Source of the DNA: Chlorella sorokiniana
Taxonomy: Eukaryota > Chlorophyta > Trebouxiophyceae > Chlorellales > Chlorellaceae
Direction: 5' to 3'
DNA: 64,000 nt
Assembly: GCA_025917655.1 (NCBI GenBank)
Contig: CP084612.1
Location: 1,612,001-1,676,000 of the forward strand
Of this stretch, positions 41,823 to 54,200 are shown piece after piece. Made by a program: the position numbers and the translations under genes. The notes beneath the pieces were generated by a model. It was not told where the DNA came from. It saw only the letters and a program-made list of their open reading frames with translations, and did no database searches. Each line of letters begins with the position of its first letter. Positions within the stretch are counted from its first letter, which is position 1.

Positions 41823-43781
41823 TTTGAAGCCGGCCGGAAGCAGATGCTCTCATCGTCAAGGTTGCTCAGACAGGATTGCGGCAAGACCCATCTCCGGCCC
41901 TCCCGTCATTCCACACCCCAGCACACCCTGCCTCTCCTCCTTTTGTTCATCTCAACCCCGGGACCCCGATGGCAGGGTCCCGTCAGGACGGGTGTGTCAT
42001 ATTCATTCCTGCGACGTGTGGAACGGTACCGCTGCCAGAGGGGTTGATTGATGTGCAGGACGGCAAGTGTGTGTGTGTGTTGAGGGCACCCGCAGGGTGA
42101 GGCCTCTGGGCGCCGCTTGATGGATGGCTCTGCGCATTTGGCCCCCAGCGCTTGCGCCTCCGCCGCTGCCGCCACTATCCGTGGCCCCCACCTCATCTGA
42201 CCCCTCCATGCACCGCACGTGGTCACAAACTAAGCCTCCACAGCACGCTTGTAGCTGGAAGGCAAGGCAGGCAGGGGAGGAAAGCTTGGGTGGCCGCAGC
42301 TCGCGGCCCGTCTGCAGCAGGCCTCTTGCGAGCTCCTCAAGGCCCCTTCTCCGCCGCCTCCCCCTGCTCCTGGTCGCCGCCGCTGCACGAGGGGGCGGGA
42401 CACGGGGCAACGGTTGTGCTGGCAGGGCCAGAGGCCTCGTGGAGCGGTGCCGTCAGCCAGCTGCAGCCGTTGCCTACGCGTGCTGCCAAACAATGCAGGC
42501 GGTCTGGACACCTCCAGCTGCGCCCTCATCGGGATGCCAGCAGTGCAGGTCCTGGCTGCGTCGCCGACCGGCGGCAAAGCTCACCTGTAGGGGTCCTGTT
42601 GCGGCCCTGGATGCCCGGCGCTGCGCCCCTGCCCAACGCTCTGCCCTTGCTCCTGGCTGCCGGGCTGCTGCTGCGCGCGCTCAGCGCCGAGCACCACCCC
42701 CGCTGAATCCACCACAGAAGTGAAGTCGTTCTTGATCCTGTCAGGCAGATCCTCCTTGTGCTGCACCGGAGTGTCCTGCCCGGCGACCACGCCCGACCAT
42801 GCGCGCCGCCCGCCCGCGGCGGCGGCAGCAGCGGCTGCCGCCGTGATCGCTGCACGAGGGGCAGCAGCAGCAGCGAGCATTCTGGCTTCTTGCCGGGCGA
42901 GTGGAATGCTTCTGGTCGCTGTTTTGGGTGTGGAGGCGACGGGCCCAGGTAGGAGAGGGCGTGTGGCCGTCCAAGGCAAGCACAGGCGTCCTTGTCGACG
43001 TCAAAACCTGGAGCTTGCTGAATAGCCTTCCCTGCTGGTGCTGCTGCTCATTGTAGCTGCCACGACTTCGATTCCATGACACCGGGTGTTGCTCAGTCAG
43101 CAGCTGCCGTCACTGCCCGCTCAACAAAACAAGCAACCCACACAAACTGAGCTCCCTCATTCAGGGCTGGCATTTTTTTGTTGACAAGTTGTGCCGCTCA
43201 TTTCGACATGCGAAAGCAGGGCAGACACACCAAGGGGTCGAGCAGAGCGCCACCACATGCTCGGCGCCAGGGAAAGAGAGGGTGCTGGGCCCGCTGCACG
43301 TATGCTGCGGCAGCAGAGCTGTCTAAAGCGCTGGTGGCGGCCGCGGCCTGGGACTGTGCCGCCACAGTGCTGGCTGAAGCTAGTCCTGGTCGGGTGGCGG
43401 CGGCTCACAACAAGCCAGCCGCACACACCGTCAATCCCGCTACAGTGAAGCGGCACCACGGGGCCGCGCCCCCCCCCGCCCGCGTTGCAGCTTGCGCCGC
43501 CGTCGCCGCTGGGGCGCCAGGCCTCCCGCTACATGGTTGGTTGCTGCTGCTGCTGCTGCCAAGGAAAGCGAGTTGGAGGGAAGGAAGGAGGGGGAGGCTG
43601 CTTGTGCTGCTGCATAGAAGGTGGTCCATGGAGCGTGGCGCCCAGCTGCCCAGATGCGGCGGCCGGCCGTGCGGCTGGTAACAGAATCAGTGTTGTGGCT
43701 GTGAGGTGGACGCTGCGCGGCCCGTGCCCTGCGGGCGCCACTGCCCGTCGGCACGGGCTTGTGTGGGGACGGGCCCCCCCC
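41823..43781. other. 2-kb gap between array gene E and eIF4A, no confident gene
   Basis: The eIF4A 3' UTR should occupy the right part. A minus-strand frame at 42581-42979 reads like protein for about 35 residues (KEDLPDRIKNDFTSVVDSAG) but has no recognised domain, clear start or splice context, so it is noted only as a weak hypothetical. Nothing else stands out. Confidence 0.35.
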
Positions 43782-46700
43782 TCAGATGAGGTCGGCGATG
43801 TTCGAGGGCAGCTCCTGCGACGTGGAGAAGCCGGGCGGATGGGCGGTGAGAGACCTGGCAACTGCGACGCACATCTCGTGGCAGGGTGCACGCCCCGTCA
43901 TGCATCCCCAGGCTGGCGATCACGTAGAGCTGGATCCAACCCCAACACATCTGCACTGTTCATTTAGCTCGCGGAGGTGCGCCTGCTTGCACCACGTGCA
44001 GCGAAGCCGCAGGCAGGCACTCTGTTGGCGGCGCCGCGCCAGCACCCACCTCGATCACGGTGTTGTAGAAGCGCTGGATGTCCTGCAGCAGGCGCTCGTC
44101 GTCGTTGGTCACAAAGTTGATGGCCACACCCTGCAGGAGAGATGGACAGAGACGAAAGGGGTGAGAGGTTGATGGCGGCGGCAAGGCACATGCGGCGGCG
44201 GCCGGGGCCCATCACAAATAGCAGAGGTGCGCTGTCAGCCGCGTGCTCGCCTTACGACCGAAGCGACCGGAGCGGCCGATGCGGTGCAGGTAGTTCTCGG
44301 GGTTGTTCGGGAGGTCGTAGTTGATGACCAGGGAAACCTGCGCGGAATCGGGAAATCGGGCGGTCGGTGGGCAACAGTACGCGTGTTAATTGCATTCAAT
44401 GAAACCGGCCAGCACGTAAGTCGGTGCCGTGCCAGCTGAAGGGCAGGACAACAGCGGCGGTGGCCACAGCGCACAACCTGCCCAGGCTGCCGCCCACCAC
44501 AGCCCTGAAGCTGTCCCCGCGGCCGCCCCCGACGCACCTGCTGCACGTCAATGCCGCGAGCCAGCAGGTCGGTGGTGATGAGGACGCGGGAGGAGCCGGA
44601 GCGGAACTCGCGCATGATGACGTCGCGCGTGTTCTGCACCGCAACGGAGTGCACGCAGCCAGGAGAGTCAGCAAGAGGGCCGCAACTGCTGTTTGGAGGG
44701 CGGGACTAGCTCCCAGCGCGACGAGGCACAGGCTGCAGGCCGGCTGCTGGACCCCCTTTTCCAGAACTGACCCAGCGCGCCCGGCTGGCGCAAGCGCGGG
44801 CGCCACCCCGCCTTCCTCCCCCCCAAAAAGAAAACAAACAAACACACCCACCCACCTGGTCCATGTCGCCGTGGGTGGCGGAGACGGTGTGGTCGCGCTC
44901 GCGCATCTTGTCGGTCAGCCAGTCCACCTTGCGGCGGGTGTTGGCGAAGATGACGGACTGGGTGATGGCCAGGGTCTCGTACAGGTCGCAGAGCGTGTCC
45001 AGCTTCCAGTCCTCGCGCTCCTGCACAAGCAGCAGCAGGGGGGCAGGCGGCAGGCGGCGCGCTCAACCAACCACTCGATGCGCGGGCCCGCTGCCGCCGC
45101 TGCTCTCGAGGCACCGAGTGCCCGTGGTCCTCGGGGCCAAGCGGTGCAGGGCACAGGGAGCAGGGCGCGAGGGCCTTCCAGCGCCCCAGTGCCCGCCCCC
45201 GGCAGGAACAGACACAGACCAGCCCCGGCACGCAGCGTACAACAGCACCCCCCAGCACCACCCACCACGTTGACGTAAAACTGCTTGATACCCTCCAGGG
45301 TGAGCTCGTCGCGCTTCACCAGGATGCGCACCGGCTTGTTCATGAACTTGCGGGTGATCTCCAGGGCCTCGGGGGCAGCGTGGCAGAGAACACGCCCACC
45401 TGCCGCGAGAGGGGGTGGGGGTGGGGCGGGGGTGGGCGCCGGGTGAGACCAGCGCCGCGCTGCGAGGCTGACAGCGGCGCGCTGCCCTGGCCCGCAGGAG
45501 GCGGGCCCAGGCGGGCAAGCGCTCGCCGCAACACGGCCGCAACACAGCCACCGTGTGCCACTGCTGCCCAGCCTTCCAACGTGTCCGCACCTGTTTGCAT
45601 GCCCCAGATCCCCCCCAAAACAGAACAGCGCAGCAGTACCACACACGCGCACACACCTGGATCTTGGGGGCAGCAGCTGGAAGATGTCGTAGATCTGGTC
45701 CTTGAAGCCGCGCGACAGCATCTCGTCGGCCTCGTCCAGCACAAACATCTTGATGGAGTCGGCGCGCAGGGCGCGGCGGCGCAGCATGTCGTACACACGC
45801 CCGGGGTGCCCACCACCACGTGCACGCCGCCCTGCGGGCGCAACACGGCGCGCGGGGGGTGGCATTGAGCGCGGGGAAGCAGGAAAGCGGGGCGGGCTCC
45901 GCTGCGCGTGTTGCGCAGCTGCAGGGGCGGCAGCCCAGCGGCTACTGCCTGCAGGCAGGCGTGCCGACTGTCCGCTCCTGCGCCCCATCTGTGAGGCCAC
46001 AGCCCCCAAACCCCTCGCTGATCCCACCAGCCCCGCCAGCCCCCACCCACCTGCAGGATGCGGGTGTCCTCGCGCACAGAGGTGCCGCCGACGCACGCGT
46101 GGCACTTGACGTTGAGGTAGTCGCCCAGAGCGCGCATCACCTTCTCGATCTGCTGCGCCAGCTCGCGCGTGGGGGCCAGCACCAGCGCCTGGCACTCCAC
46201 CAGGGAGTAGTCCAGGTTCTGGGGGCGGAGGCGAGGCGGTCAGACATGGGAAGAGCGGCGAGGGGGTGGAAGACGCGGTGCTGGCCCCGCAAGGAGCGGC
46301 AGGGGGAGCGGCGAGGACGAGCCACGCCAATGATGGCTAGCTATGGCTGCATGCCACTTTCGGACAGGCTGCCAGCCCCAGCTGTGCCGCCACGCCGCAT
46401 TCTTCCAAGCAGTGAAGCCGCTGCCTTCTGGCCGCGGTGCGCGCCAGGCAGCCTGCTGCGCCACGCCGAGGCTGGCCACGCTGCCGGCTGAGACCTCGCC
46501 TGGCCAGCAGCCGTGTGCCGCAGGGAAAACAGCGGCAGCGAGCGGGCGCGGCATGCATGCTGCCTTGCTGTCGTGCCAGCCCTGGGCAGCACCCACCTGC
46601 AGGATGCCCGCGCAGAAGGTGGCGGTCTTGCCGGTGCCAGACTGGGCCTGCTGGATCACGTCCAGGCCCTTGCCGAAGGGCACGATGCCCTTCTGCTGGA

Positions 46701-47211
46701 TGGCAGAGGGCTTCTCGAAACCTGCGGCATGCATCCGCAGGGGCACGGGCACCGTGAGCCGCTGCGCAGCGGCCTGCCGCGTTTAGCCTCCGTATGCAGC
46801 GCTGGGCCCCGGCTGCAGCTGCCGGCATCTGATGCCGCGCTGGCGCTGCTCGCCAGGCATGCATTCCTCGCTGCATGTGCCGGGCAGCACAGGCGGCGCG
46901 CTGGCGCTGGGGGCGCACCGTACGCGTAGATGCCGCGCAGCAGGTTCTCGTGCAGGTTCATCTGGTCGAAGCTCTCGTAAGACTCGTTCCAGTCGGTGAA
47001 GTACTCGCTGGTCTCGCCCATCCTGCGATGAGGCGATCAACGGAGGGTGCGGGCGTCAGCCGTGGCCAGGGTGCGCGCGCGGCAGTCGCCGCCCAACGCC
47101 TGATCAGCTTCTGCGCCTCCGCCTCCCGCCCGGCAGCGCTCAGCGCCGCACTCACACTTCCTCCATCTTCTGGTCGAAAGCCTTGGCATCGTAGGCGTTG
47201 CCCTCAGCCAT
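43782..47211 (-). CDS. EIF4A: eukaryotic translation initiation factor 4A (DEAD-box RNA helicase)
   Basis: ATP-dependent RNA helicase of the eIF4F complex that unwinds mRNA 5' leaders; cytosolic. Eleven exons: 47211-47156, 47022-46919, 46721-46597, 46218-46051, 45831-45657, 45399-45266, 45020-44856, 44633-44538, 44337-44251, 44130-44050 and 43814-43782. Motifs: Q-motif region [24 protein letters not shown] (Walker A), [10 protein letters not shown] and GTPGR, DEAD in [27 protein letters not shown] and [13 protein letters not shown], ending [10 protein letters not shown]. The start is [15 protein letters not shown]. Exon 9 ends at a GC donor (AAG then GCGAGC), fixed by perfect protein continuity. 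Three single-base losses (GTPGR near 45800, 45666-45670, 45371-45375) break the frame; adding one base each restores both protein and every intron phase. Confidence 0.97.
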
Positions 47212-48253
47212 GGTTGCGAAGGTTGTCTGCACGGCAGCCAGGGGGAGCAGGCCGGGGGTCGATAGGAGCAGCCGAACCCTGCTGGATGCCTGGAACCGAG
47301 GGCTTTCCCACGCGAGGCACCGGGGAAGCAGCGCCTTTGAATGCCCCAGCCGCCAGCCTCAAGGGCCGCCAATCGGCCAGCATGCCCCTGCAACTGACTC
47401 CTTCCGACCGCTTGCTGCATTGCACGCCATAACAACCCCCATAGGCTCCTGTCCGCTGTGATGGCCTCCGCCGCATGTCACCTGGTTTTGCGGGGGCAGG
47501 CCCAAGTGAGCTTGAAGTGCAACGGAGGTAACTGGCTAACCTCCGTTGTAAAGGACGGAGCTGGGCGTGGACCCAGCACTTGGGGGCGGCCCACCCGGCT
47601 GCCAGGCCTGCTGACCCAGGAGGCGCTGAAACTGACCAGCGCATGCAGGCCCAAAACGCGCATTGCAATGTTGGTATTTGAATTGCAAGTCCATTTGCTA
47701 CACTGGGCAGCGCTGCGGGACTGGGCCACATATTCCCTTATGCGCAACTGTCAGCTGCAGAGCGCCGGGCAGGTTGCCTAACTACAATCGATCGTTCATC
47801 AAAAGACCCACAGCCTGGCACGTCCGGTCATGTGGCCTGCTCTCTGGCACCTCTTGCCGCTAGGCCGCTAACAGACCCCCGCACCTGGCAAGCAATTGTC
47901 ACGCGTGGGTCACAACTGGCAGTGAATACAATGGAAAGAGGCCATCAGCAACAGATAAATACGAGTCTGGACAGAATTGTGACGCCAGCACCACACAGCA
48001 ATACGTGCCTGCTGGCGACGAGCAACAACGAAGAGCAAGCATGGGAAGCAGCGGCAGCAGCAGGGCGGGCGCTGTCAACTAGCGCGCCGCGCCTGGCTGG
48101 GGCGCGTCGACCAGCAGGGAGGAGCGCATGGCTGCGCGGGGCGGGTGTGGGGGGGGCAAGGCAGGAGACGCAGCACTACGGAGGAGGGCAGTGGGTGGAG
48201 GTGGCGCGTCGGGACGGGGGCTAGCCGGTGGCTTCACTGCGTCTGCACGCGCT
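47212..48253. other. eIF4A promoter and kinase gene 3' flank
   Basis: About 1 kb without a recognisable gene. It holds a perfect inverted repeat at 47520-47548, described separately. Confidence 0.45.
47520..47548. repeat. perfect 10-bp inverted repeat with 9-nt spacer
   Basis: Left arm CAACGGAGGT (47520-47529), spacer AACTGGCTA, right arm ACCTCCGTTG (47539-47548). It lies about 310 bp upstream of the eIF4A start codon. It could be a protein-binding palindrome or a hairpin; one copy is seen in this window. Confidence 0.7.
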
Positions 48254-51200
48254 TCAGCCTGCGGCCACTGCCCCCACGCTGAGCAGGCGCCGCAGCACGC
48301 CGCCGTCCCTCTGGCCACCCTCCCCGCCCTCCCCCTGGGGCTGCTTGTCGGCTGGTGGGGGCCCGGCCGCCGCCGCCACCCCGTCGGCGGCCTGGGCAAA
48401 GGGAGAGGGTTGCACCGGGCCGGACGAGCGCGGCATGTGGCCGGCATCCCCCGTCAGCGCGCTGTCAATGAGCTGTGAGGGGCGGCTGCTGACCAGCTGG
48501 CCTGCAGCGGGCAGGGAGGCGCGGGGTGTAGGGTCATGGGAAGAGAGGCAGGGCCGCCAGAGGCTGGGCGGCACGCTGCGCCCGCTGTGCACCTCCTGCC
48601 CCTCGCAGCCGCCCCCGGCAGCAGCCAGAGCAGCAAAACGCCCGGTCAGTGCACCCCGGCTTGCGCAGGCACAAGCGGCAGCAGCCCCTACGGGGGTGCG
48701 GGCACAGCGGCTGCTGCTCGCGGCTGGAGCTCACTGCTGGGTTTGGGTTCGAGGCCGCCATCGGCGCCTGCCGGGCTCACTGGCGTGCCCCCTCCATGGA
48801 TGGGGTGGCCTCGATCACCGTGCTGGGCATTGAGACGGGCTCCAGGTGCTGGCGGGAGGGCATGGGGCTGCCGGTGGGGGAGCGAGCCGCAAAGGGGGTC
48901 AGCCCTGTGGCGCCCGCAAAGGCGGGGCCGCCGCCAAAGGGGCTGGGCGGCGGCGGCGCCGCGCTGCTGAACGTCGGACCAGTGGCGGGGGCAGGGCTGA
49001 CGTCGAATGGACTGGGGGCGGGGCCGCACTGCTAACAACCTGGCCGGCTGGCAGCAGGGTGCCGCCAAAGGGACTGGGGGCGGTGCTGCCGCGCTGCTAA
49101 TCGTCTGGCCTGCCGCGGCCGTAGGTCCGCCGCCAAACGGACTAGGCGGCGGTGCTGCTGCGCTGCTGACAGTCTGGCCTGCCGCCGCCGTGGATCCGCC
49201 GCCAAACGGACTAGGCGGCGATGCTGCCGCGCTGCTGACAGTCTGGCCTGCCGCCGCCATGGATCCGCCGCCAAACGGACTGGGCGGAGGAGGCGCCGTG
49301 CTGCTGACGGCCTGCCTGGCGGCTGGCCCCCAGCCCCCAGGTCAGCGCTGCTGCTGCCCTCCTCCCGCGCAGCCTGCTGCGCCGCCTGCTGCGCCTGCGC
49401 TGCCGGCTGCGTGGCCACCCCCGAGGCCGAGAAGCCCCTGCCCAGCCAGGTGGGCGGGCCGCCGTCAAAGGGCGACGGCGCCGGCGCCGAGTTGCTGACG
49501 ACCGAGGCGCCGCTGGTGGCTGGCGCCATGGAGGCGCCGCCGGCGGAGGGCTGGGTGGACATGTGGCCGCCCCCTTCCGACCCCCTCGCTGGCCTGCTCA
49601 GGGATGGGCGGCGGGTGGGCGGCACCCCCGCCGCCGCCGTCGCGGTACGCGCTGTCCACAACCGCCACGGCAGCCACGCCCGCCGCCGCCGCAGCCGCAG
49701 CCGCCGCGGCTGCCGCCGCGGGCGCGGCCGCCCCGTTGGCAGCCGCGGCGGCGGGCGGGGCCGCGGACGCGGCGCCGCCGTCTCCTCCGCCCTGCCCCGA
49801 CTGGCGGGCGATGCGCGAGGGGGCGGCTCCCAGCACGGGGCCGCCCGGGCCGCCACCTCCCGCGAGTTGGAAAGAATGTTGGCCACCTTGCGCAGGTCGG
49901 CAATCACCTGCAGGCGGCAGCGCGCAGCACCCTGGTTCAAGCAGCTGCGCCGGGCGCCACGCAGGGCACTCCCCACGCAGCTGGCACTGCCTCCCGCCGC
50001 CGCGTGCAGACAGCTGCCTCTGGGGGCGTGGCGCCGAGCAACACCGCGCTGCTGCGGCCACACTCCACACCCCACGCCCATCCGCACATCCACACACACA
50101 CAGAGAAAGCATCCATTCGCACATCCACACACACACACACAGAGCATCCACACCACCGCCGCTGCACCCGCACCCGCACCCGCACCCACCCACCCGCTCA
50201 AAGGTGGGCCGCCCCGGGTCGTCGGCCCAGCAGCGCTGCATCAGGGCCACGTACTCATCATAGCCGGAGAAGGTGCCGCCGGGCAGCTGCGCCGCCGCGT
50301 ACTGGTCGGGCACGGGGGGCGCATGCGCTGCTGCGTGATGCTCAGCATGATCTGCAGCACGCTCATGCTGGAGAAGGGCAGCTCCCACGTCAACAGCTCC
50401 CACAGAATCCTGTTGGAAAAAGGGGGTGCGGTGGGAGGGGGGAGGGGAGGTGAACAGGCTCCCCCGCTGCTGGAACAGGCGAAGGCGCGGAGGACCCGAC
50501 AACAACAGCGGAGCGGCTGCCAGCCAGCACGCAGACGGCAGGCTGCCCTTCCGCTGGGCCGCAGCAAGCACAGGAAGCAGCACGCAGAGGCCCGCAATCA
50601 ACCAGCCCCCAGCGGCTGACAGTCTGCCGCTCACAGTCCGAAGGCGTACACGTCGCTGGCCTTGGTGAACTCCTGGCGCAGGATGACCTGCGGGGGGAGG
50701 AAAGCGGGGGGGGGGCGCAGTTGAGAAGGACCCCGGCAGACAGGTGCCCCTTGCAGGAAGGGGCTCATGGCGAGTGCGGGCGCTTCAGGAAGGCGGCAGC
50801 AGCGGGGCCGGGGTTGATGACACGCGCGGGGCAGCAGCACGCGGCGGCAGGGCGGGCGGGCGAGGCGCACCTCTGGCGGCTGCCAGCGCGGGTTGGTGGC
50901 CTGCACGGAGGACATGACGTTGTCCTTGGCGGGCTGGGAGGCCTTGGACAGGTTGAAGTCGGTGACCTGAAAGCAAGGGGGACCGTGGGTTAGGGGAGGG
51001 ACAGGGGCAGGGGTGAATGTTGGTCAACGATTGGATTGAGAGAGGGCTGAGGCCACTGGTGCGTGGAGGGGCTGGCGGAGCCGCTTATGCAGGGGGCCCA
51101 GGCAGGAGGGCCCTCCAGGGCTTGGCAGGCGGGGTGGAGCGCGCGCGCCCCCAGGGCGCCGCAATGGCCCGCGCCGCACCTTGACCCTCCAGTTCTTCTC

Positions 51201-54200
51201 CACCAGCAGGTTGGGGGACTTGAGGTCGCGGTGGATGATGGTGGGCTTGTGGCCGTGCAGGTACAGCATGCCCTGCGGCGGTACGGTCACAGCGGGGGTG
51301 AGGGGCTGTGTAGCACCCCGTGCATCGCACTTCACCCGGGGACGCTAATGGAGACACGCGTCGCTCCTGGGCCCTGCTGAACAGGAGCCCTGCACAGGAG
51401 CCCTGCTGCCTCGCAGCTTCTCTGCCTTCCCGGTACCAAACCAACCCCCCCCTCCGCCGCCGCCACCATCCCCGCTGCTGCTGCACATACGCGCGTAAGC
51501 AGCGTTCACAGCCACATGCGCGCGCGTCTCGTGCAGCCCGCCAGCCCGCCAGGGGCCCACCTTGGCGGCGTCAAGGGCCATGACAATGCGGCGGGGCCAG
51601 TCCAGGGCGCGGCGCAGCGCCGGCTTCTCTCTCGCCTCTTGCAGCAGGTCGTAGAGCGAGCCGCGCGCGCAGTACTCTGCGGAGGGGCCGGAAACAAAGG
51701 GGATGGGCGAGGGAGGCGGCCAGGCGCCGAACGAGGCGAGGAGGTCTGCAGCCAGCCGCACGCAGGCACCGGCTGCGCGGCAGGGGCAAGGGCACCAGCG
51801 CCCAGGGCCCTCCCACCCTTAACTCCCAACGCATGATCGATGCTGAGCCGACTGCACAAACCGTGGAAGGCAAGCGGCAGGGCGCCGCCGCCGCCCCCAC
51901 GCCCCCACCTGTGACCACCGCCGCCGGCTCCAGCACCACCCCCATGAAGAGGATGATGTTGGGGTGGCGCATCTCCTTCAGCAGCCCCACCTCCTTGTCC
52001 AGCGCGCGCTGCACCTCGCGGTTCAGCTTCACGCCTGCAGCGCCAGGCCAGAACCAGGGGAGAGGGCGGGGGGCATGGTGAGGTATGAGGTGCTATGCGC
52101 CCTGAGGTGCTGCGTACGCACGTGCGCAGGGCGGGCGGCGGGCGGAGCGGGAGAACAGCAAGGCCGCAGGTTGCAGGCAGCTGCCGCAGCAGGGGCCAGC
52201 ACACAGGGCGCGTGGCAGTGCTTCGGGCAGAAGCCAGCGTGCAGGTGCCGCCTGAGGGAGGGAGCGCCGGACCAAGCGCTCAGGCGGGGCGGCAGCGGGC
52301 GGCGGTAAGAAGCAGCGCACCTCCGCTGGAGTCGTGCTGCAGCGAGCCGGTCTGCACGCCCAGGGCGGAGAGCGAGCCGAGCTGCTTGATGGCCACATCC
52401 GTCTCCTGCCACCGCCCAGCCACACCTGCAATGTGGGCAGGTGGGTGGGTGGGGAAGTGAGTGTATGTGTGTGGGAGGGTCAAGAGGCAGCCACCACCGC
52501 AGCAGCTTTAGAGGACGTGTGGAGGCATCCGACCAGGCAATGCGACTCAGAACCATGAAGGGACCAGCCCGCGCCCTGAAAGCCTGCTCCCCGCCGCTGT
52601 ACAATGCATGCGACACGGAACGGGCTGCCCCCTTCTTGCCTCGCGGCCGAGCACGCCGCTGCTGCCCACCTTGCCAAAGGCGCCCTCGCCGATGATGCGG
52701 GTGCGCGTGAGCTCCTTCCAGTCGATCTGCCACTTGCTCGTCTCCTCCACAAAAGCGGAGTGGTCCTGCGGCACTCGGCGCCCCCGCGTCAGCAGAGCCA
52801 ACAGAGGGCCGCCCCCACCACAGGCAGCACACTCCGTGCCCATGCAGACAGGCAGGCAAGGGCAGCCCGCTGTCGCTCCTCATTGACCCACAGGAAGACA
52901 GTCGGGCACAAGCGCAACCGACTGCTCGGTCACCAGACTCACCCCAGGGGCAGCCACCCCCAGGTAGCCACCCCATGGGCGGCCACCCAACGGCAAGCCA
53001 CCCCTCGGCAATCCATCTGACCCGAACACCCCGCGCCCCGCCCACCTCGCTGCGGTCTGAGCGCGAGGGTCGGCGCCCGCCCTCCTCGTCCAGCGAGCCG
53101 TCGTAGTCCATGGAGCCCTGCTGCGCCTCTAGCAGCTTCTCCTCCAGGAAGGCCGTGAGGCGGGCGGGGGTGAAGCAGAACACGGGCCACTGGGGGGGGA
53201 GGGAGGGAGGGTAGGGTAGGGTTGGGCGGGGTTGGGGGGCTAAGAGTCGGGGCTGAATCAAAGGGGGTGAGGGAGGACCACAGCCTGCTGCTGAGCACAC
53301 AGGAAGCAGCCGCTCACTCCAGCGCAGCAGCCAGGCGCAGCCCACACCATGCAGCCCGCTGTGCGGCGCTGCGCCAGCCGCGCACGCTCGACCCAGCCGC
53401 ACCTGCGCGCGCTCCGCGCCGTCGCCGCCTGCACCTCCATCCGCGCCTCTTCTGCTAGGCGCCGCAGCTCAGCCACCGGGAAGAGCTTGATGGATGCTGA
53501 GTTGGAGGCGGTGACGACGCCGATGAAGCCGCCCACGGCGGTGGACAGGCCGGACCTGGGGGGGGGGGCAGGCACAGGCGGGGCAGCAGGGCGGGTTGGG
53601 GCTGCAGGAGCCCTGAAGCGGCATGGCTGGCGCCCTCCAGCAGTCGCGTGACAGCTTGGATGGAAGGATCAGGTCAAAGGAACCCATCACCCCTGTTCTG
53701 TTTGGCGCTGGGGAGCCTGGTGCGGCCTGCAGGCATACAGGCCCCAGCTGCGCCCCCAAGGGGGCTTCCAGCACGCAGCCGTCTCCCAAGCACATCCGCA
53801 CCAGCAGCTGTCAGCTGTGTGCCCGCCGCCGCCCCCGAGGCTCACTTGCTGGTGTCCAGCTCCAGGCAGGGCAGCGACGAGTTCTTGATGGTGCTCACCA
53901 CGCCGTCGTTGTACACGATGCGCAGCCCCGGGGGCTGCGCGGGTGGGGGATGGGCCGCACGCGCACCTTGCCGTCTGCGGGGGCCAGGCAGGCAAGGGTG
54001 AGTGACGGGTGCGTGTGGGTATGTGCATCGTTGAAACGCTGATGTGCGCAGGTAAGCGGGGGTCGAACACGGGCGGGAGGGAGAGCCGCCAGGGCAGCGC
54101 CAGCATGGCTGAAGTGCCCCACCACATGCCCGCAGCCATGACCCAGCCAGCTGATGCCCCCGGCCACTCCCCTGCTGCCATTCCATGTCCGTCAACCTGC

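Noticed and set aside
43782-47211. eIF4A as a pseudogene because of three frameshifts
   Set aside because: All motifs are intact, the splice sites are perfect, and each break is one base in a G/C context whose repair also restores intron phase. This fits sequencing error better.
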